Source of the DNA: Phoenix dactylifera
Lineage: Eukaryota > Streptophyta > Magnoliopsida > Arecales > Arecaceae
Assembly: GCF_009389715.1 (NCBI RefSeq)
Contig: NW_024067666.1
Coordinates: 3,885,001 to 3,949,000 of the forward strand
Direction: 5' to 3'
Length of the DNA: 64,000 nucleotides
Made by a program: the position numbers and the translations under genes. The stretch's first letter is position 1. Every line of letters begins with the position of its first letter. Positions 59,479-64,000 of the stretch are shown here, piece by piece. Under the pieces are notes generated by a model. The model searched no databases, was not told where the DNA came from, and saw only the letters and a list, made by a program, of their open reading frames with translations.

Positions 59479-62448
59479 CATCTTTATGATAAAGTGTTAT
59501 ATCTCGCCCTAGACTAGACTTGCCCTCAATGCTTGCGTTTAGGGCCTATAGGCTTCTCTATATAGAAGAAAGGCATGAAGTCCAACATGAAATACAAATC
59601 TTTGGTTAAAGATCCTTCAGAAATTAATATTCACTATATTTAGTTTTATTTTTTTGAAATGCTTGTGGTATATTTCCCATGCGTAAACTTGCTCGGTCCA
59701 TCAATTCTCCTATTAGTGTAACTTCTTTTTTCACTGTGATTGCTGTTTACTGACTGTTAGGATATTGAAAACATCGGGTTGAAGAATGGCAGATGATATC
59801 CCCCCTCGAGCATAAACTTTGTTGAACATATTTACTTAGCAATAATGGAAAAATGATCCTCGCGGAAGTCTATTAAAATCTGAAGTGGGAGTTAAATCAC
59901 TCAAATTACTCGGCAATGAAGAAATGGATTGAGGGATAGTGCCCATCTTTGTTCTCACATACTGTTAGTACAGTTCTTGTCAGCTTCTTTGAATACTGTG
60001 AACCATTTCTGAGGAATGACTGCATATTCTTTGAGAGTGTTCGATGGCCAGTTAGCTCTATTATTCATGTCTCCCCAGTAATAGCAGTATGGGAACCCTA
60101 CAAGTTGTGATAGGGGTATTCGCTTCCAAGTTCCAGCTCAGATGAATGAAATGCACAACTGAAGGCATCATTTGGTGGGCGTGCAGACTTAGATGGAATG
60201 CGGTATCACCAAATGAACCATTTGAGAATTTGGTCCCCTAAAGGTCCTCTCTATGTTCTGAAGCAGCCCATGCTTGCTCGTGATCTCACCATATGCATGT
60301 ATATGTGTGAACGACATGACTGAAAGTTTTTGAAGTTGAAATGCTAAGGGAATGATGCAAAGTAGTCCGGCATTGGTGGCGGAAAATTGGAGCCTGACAT
60401 TTTCGAGAGGGATAAGTTTTGTTATAGTGTTGTGGCCACCTCTTTTTGAAGGGTACAAGGCATCTTTGCTTCCTACGAAAAATCCCATGCCGGATGATAC
60501 CTGCAAACTAATGCCATGCTTCCTGCGCGTGGATTACTTTAACCCATTTGTCCTTTGTACTTTCTTTTCTTAATTTTGGGGTGAAGATTGCCAGGGAAAG
60601 AAGATCTTAATACAAAAGGGAGAGCAATAAGCAATCTTGTGCAGGAGGCATGCTGGCTCATGAGAGAAATTTTCCACCCATTCACTATCCATCTCAGTGG
60701 ATATAATAAGTTAGCATTCCGTATTGCACAGACATATGCTTTTCTAGGAGCCTTTTGGGGAAAAAAAGAAAGAAAGAAACCTTAGAAGCATATCTATTAT
60801 ATGTTTTGAGAAAAAAATTATATATATTAGTGACTTATTTCTTTAGTTTACAAAAATTCAGTCTTTGGGTAGTTTACAAATCATTCAAGGGACTGATCAC
60901 CATTTCACAAAAAAAATGTAGACGAGGATGACACTGTTACTTTCAACCGTGATGCATCACCTATTTACATTGTACGTACTGGTCTTGGAACATCATCATT
61001 CCCACAGCCAGGCTCGCAAAGATCCTTCACAGTAATATTCACAGAACATAGATTTTATTCCACTTTCCGTCCAGAAAAATTATTGTTAACAATTCCCTCA
61101 TCACCTCTAGTTTCGTTCACCCTTTTGTCATTTCATTGGGTATGCTCCATGGTCTAATTGTGTCGCCTTGTCTTTAATTTGGGTTTGTATCTTCTTTCAC
61201 ACCAGCACCACTGGTCCCCTACTAGCTCATTGCATGCCACAAGCTTGCCTCGAGAGTGCAATATAGATTAGTGTGCTATTTTTTACATTTCAATATGATA
61301 AGTTTTTCTCACCTGAAAATGACAATAACGACGATGACGACAACAACAGCGATAATAAAAGTTAGACACATTTGCAGGGATTTGAGTTTTTTACTTTTTT
61401 GCATAATATCTAGAATTTGAATTTTGGACCTTCCAAATAGATAATCCCTGTAGGAGTGAGATGCCAGCCAACTATGCTAATAAGTGTTAATAAATGTGAA
61501 TTTTTCTTTATTTCTAATTTCTTGAGTCAAAATGGCAATTTCTGTACTCCCTCTATAATCCATATCAAGTACAAATACATAACATTCAAGTACATGGATT
61601 ATCATGTTCATTCTGGCCGTGTCTAATATATGACCCACATCTATATAAGTTAAGAAGGGCAGACACATCCATTCTTTTATTAAAAAGTGTCGGACCATAT
61701 TTTGTAGTCTATGCTTTCGCTGTTTAGTCTCTTCAATTCCTTAGGACCAATTCCTTTCAGCAAAGATAGCAGATTATTTCATTTCCAAATGGCAATATTA
61801 GGTTATTCAAAACGTACTCATTAATTCATGAATTTTATAGTTGCATACTTGCATATTGCATACAGATTCATGAATATCTCATAGGTAACTTACTATAGTT
61901 GTTGTTGTTCATTTTTCTAACTAAGGAATGGGGAAGTTCTGAATCTTGAGGGCTGACTATCTAAGCTATAGGTTTCAGACAAGTTTGTGGCTCTTTTTGA
62001 TGGAAACATCTTTGTTGTTCTTTGCGTTCTAATATGTAGAAACTGGCATGGGCACTCATTCTGCAAGTGATAGAAAGTTGTAGCTGTGAACATGTTCTGA
62101 AAGAAATGAAGATCCCCATGATACCTCTTTTCTTTCTTTCTTTTTTGTGAGCAAGAGGTGGTTTACTACCCAAATGTTGGGAAATACCTGTCTAAATTTT
62201 ATGTTCTGTTGTTGAGCAAAAAAGATAATAAGTAGTTGAAGTTATAGGAGTCAAGTTCAAGCGATTACGTTAGAGAGTAAAGAAGCTATCAAAATTTTTA
62301 CATTCTTCATTTTCCCTTAAAATTTGAATTTTATTTTTCAGTCATCTAAACTTATTCTGAACTTTCCATAATATTCACTAAAATTATCCATGGTTAAGTA
62401 ATATTTATGCACCAATTTGTATAATTTCACTCTATCGCCTGACAATGT
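59479..62448. other. Gene-free region
   Basis: No gene or clear transposon recognised. Short frames only. Confidence 0.5.
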
Positions 62449-63710
62449 TGTGAGGACTTGTGCGGATATGTGTTTAGTTCCATATCGCTTATACACTGGG
62501 TAGTTCTTAGATACTTATGCAAGGCTAATGGTAATTATTAGCAATTCTGGATTCATGTAGGTGAGTTGCAACTTGCAATCCGAATGAGATAGGTTTTTGG
62601 AGTGTTCTCGCCCTTAAGGGATTGTGACCTTTTGGCCTGACTATTGTAGCATGTGCGTCACCAAGGGTATAAGGAACATGATGACTTGATATTATACTCA
62701 CCTTCCTCAGCCTTACCATAGGCATTTGTTTGGGATTCCAAAATCAATGGTAGCAACTAAACACGAGGGTTGCGTTTATTGTGGGACTTAACCCAAAAGC
62801 ACCCTCTTTGCTTTGCATTGAAGTGAATCCAAATTACACGTTTCGACTAACCTTTTTAGGTGGTCCTGCATTGTCACAAATGGTATCAAAGAGGACCTGA
62901 CCTATAGCCCATGTGTACTAGGGCATTGTAGTACGAGCCCATTTGGGTTGACCACGGGCTGCTTGTGATATTTATGATTGGATTTAAATAGATTTGGATC
63001 CTAAGCTGGGCAAAGATGTTAGAACTTAAACCGAAAGAATATACGAGGACCCGTGTAGCATGTATTTAGTCCCATGTCGATTATACACTCGGTAGATCTT
63101 GGATTCTTATACAGAGTTAAGAAATTTGTATAACACTTTCTAGCTGTTCTATATGGGTAAGATCGGAGATTATTATAAATGGTATCAAAGCAGACCTAAC
63201 TTATGGCCTATATAGACTAGAGTACACTGTAGCACTAGTGATTAGATTTATGGTACTTATGATTGAATTTAAATAGATTTGGACTTTTATCCTTATGAGG
63301 ATGTAGAGGCTTAAAAAGAAAGAGTACGTGAGAACTCGTGTCGGCTTGTATTTAGTCCTATATCAATTATATATTGGATAGATCTTGAGTGGATTTTATA
63401 CTACAAATAATATAAAAACAATCTTGGCTTATGGTCCATGTGGACAGTATGAATCCATTCGGGTTGACCAGAGTTGACCATATTTATAATTAGATCTATA
63501 ATACTTATGATTGGATTTGAATGGATTTTATACTTTTAATATGGCGAGGATGCCAAGGTTTAAATGGATGGAGTGTGTGAGGACCCGTACATGTATTCAT
63601 TTAGTTTTTCATCGGTTATATACTAGACAGATATTGGAAACTTATATATGGACCGAATAATCCAAATAATACCTGCTAATTAACTTTTTTGGATGAAAAG
63701 CTGATTGTTA
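62449..63710 (+). mobile_element. Tandem array of TRIM-like LTR / internal units
   Basis: Four LTR-like copies start with TGTGAGGAC or variants at 62449, 63042, 63325 and 63576. They carry a TTTAGTCCCATGTCG-type word and TATACACTGGGTAG-type words. Three internal segments follow. The first two begin with TGGTATCAAAGAG (62881) and TGGTATCAAAGCAG (63180), which resemble a primer binding site for initiator-Met tRNA; the third (about 63409) is decayed. Nothing is coded. Copy 1 appears to carry about 290 bp of extra sequence. Boundaries are approximate. Confidence 0.6.
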
Positions 63711-64000
63711 TGAATATATTATTTTATTATCATTGCTCTTCCTTTGTCTTTTCTTCTTACCATTATTCGGGTGATTTTAGCAATGGCATCCCTTTATAAT
63801 CTTAGTGGGTTATTGCATTTGTATCCCGTATAAAGTTGCTTTTTGTGAGAATATTATTCCTTTCATCCATCATAGGCCTTTCGAGTCTTTCACTGCTCTC
63901 TCTCTCTCTCTCTCTTGTCTCTTTCAATAACCTTTTATCTTCTTTTATAAATTCTCATGCCTTCATGTTGGCTGATCCAAATCTTTTCTCTACTTTCATC
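63711..64000. other. Right end of window
   Basis: No gene seen. A CT microsatellite lies at 63896-63915. Confidence 0.6.

Noticed and set aside
62449..63600. snRNA gene suggested by USE-like words
   Set aside because: No TATA box at the proper spacing and no snRNA sequence follow; the words recur inside the TRIM-like LTRs.
1..64000. CRISPR arrays, operons, ribosome binding sites, tRNA or rRNA genes
   Set aside because: Eukaryotic nuclear DNA; none of these signals was seen. The tRNA-like words are retrotransposon primer binding sites.

Overview
This is plant nuclear DNA. It has intron-split genes with GT..AG junctions, Ty1/copia and Ty3/gypsy LTR retrotransposons primed by initiator-Met tRNA, RNase H-bearing L1-type LINEs, and a chloroplast early light-induced protein gene. 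AT-rich introns with GC-rich first exons suggest a monocot, possibly a palm; the species is an inference and is not proven here.

Layout. 1-974: 3' end of a LINE with a poly(A) tail. 1712-29518: one ankyrin-repeat/PGG-domain membrane protein gene. I could join it into eight exons (2373 nt, 790 codons plus stop) with every splice phase consistent. Its 27.8 kb span is mostly transposons in introns: long-TIR MITEs in intron 1, a 6.9 kb copia element (antisense) in intron 2, a 5.6 kb very young gypsy element (sense) in intron 3, and a CACTA-like non-autonomous element filling most of intron 5. 29.5-33.5 kb: gene-free DNA holding a MITE, a solo TRIM-like LTR and a 76-bp LINE stub.

33775-35800: an ELIP gene (3 exons, 193 aa). 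37460-44208: a p24-beta type transmembrane emp24-domain gene (4 exons, 216 aa) with a 4.3 kb first intron. 46230-49179: a 5'-truncated LINE on the minus strand with a perfect 14-bp target-site duplication. 50999-54134: a broken TSJT1-like/aluminium-induced-protein gene whose last exon was hit by a 225-bp MITE. 58.7-59.5 kb: another LINE fragment. 62449-63710: a tandem array of TRIM-like LTR/internal units. I see no other protein gene in the last 10 kb.

The most interesting context is the order ELIP, p24-beta, TSJT1-like. From memory it matches the adjacent Arabidopsis genes At3g22840 (ELIP1), At3g22845 (p24beta3) and At3g22850 (aluminium-induced protein with YGL and LRDR motifs). That would be very old microsynteny, here with the third gene decaying. 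The genes do not form a pathway: ELIP is a thylakoid photoprotection protein, p24-beta is an ER-Golgi cargo adaptor, and the ankyrin-PGG protein belongs to a family linked to defence and stress signalling at membranes.
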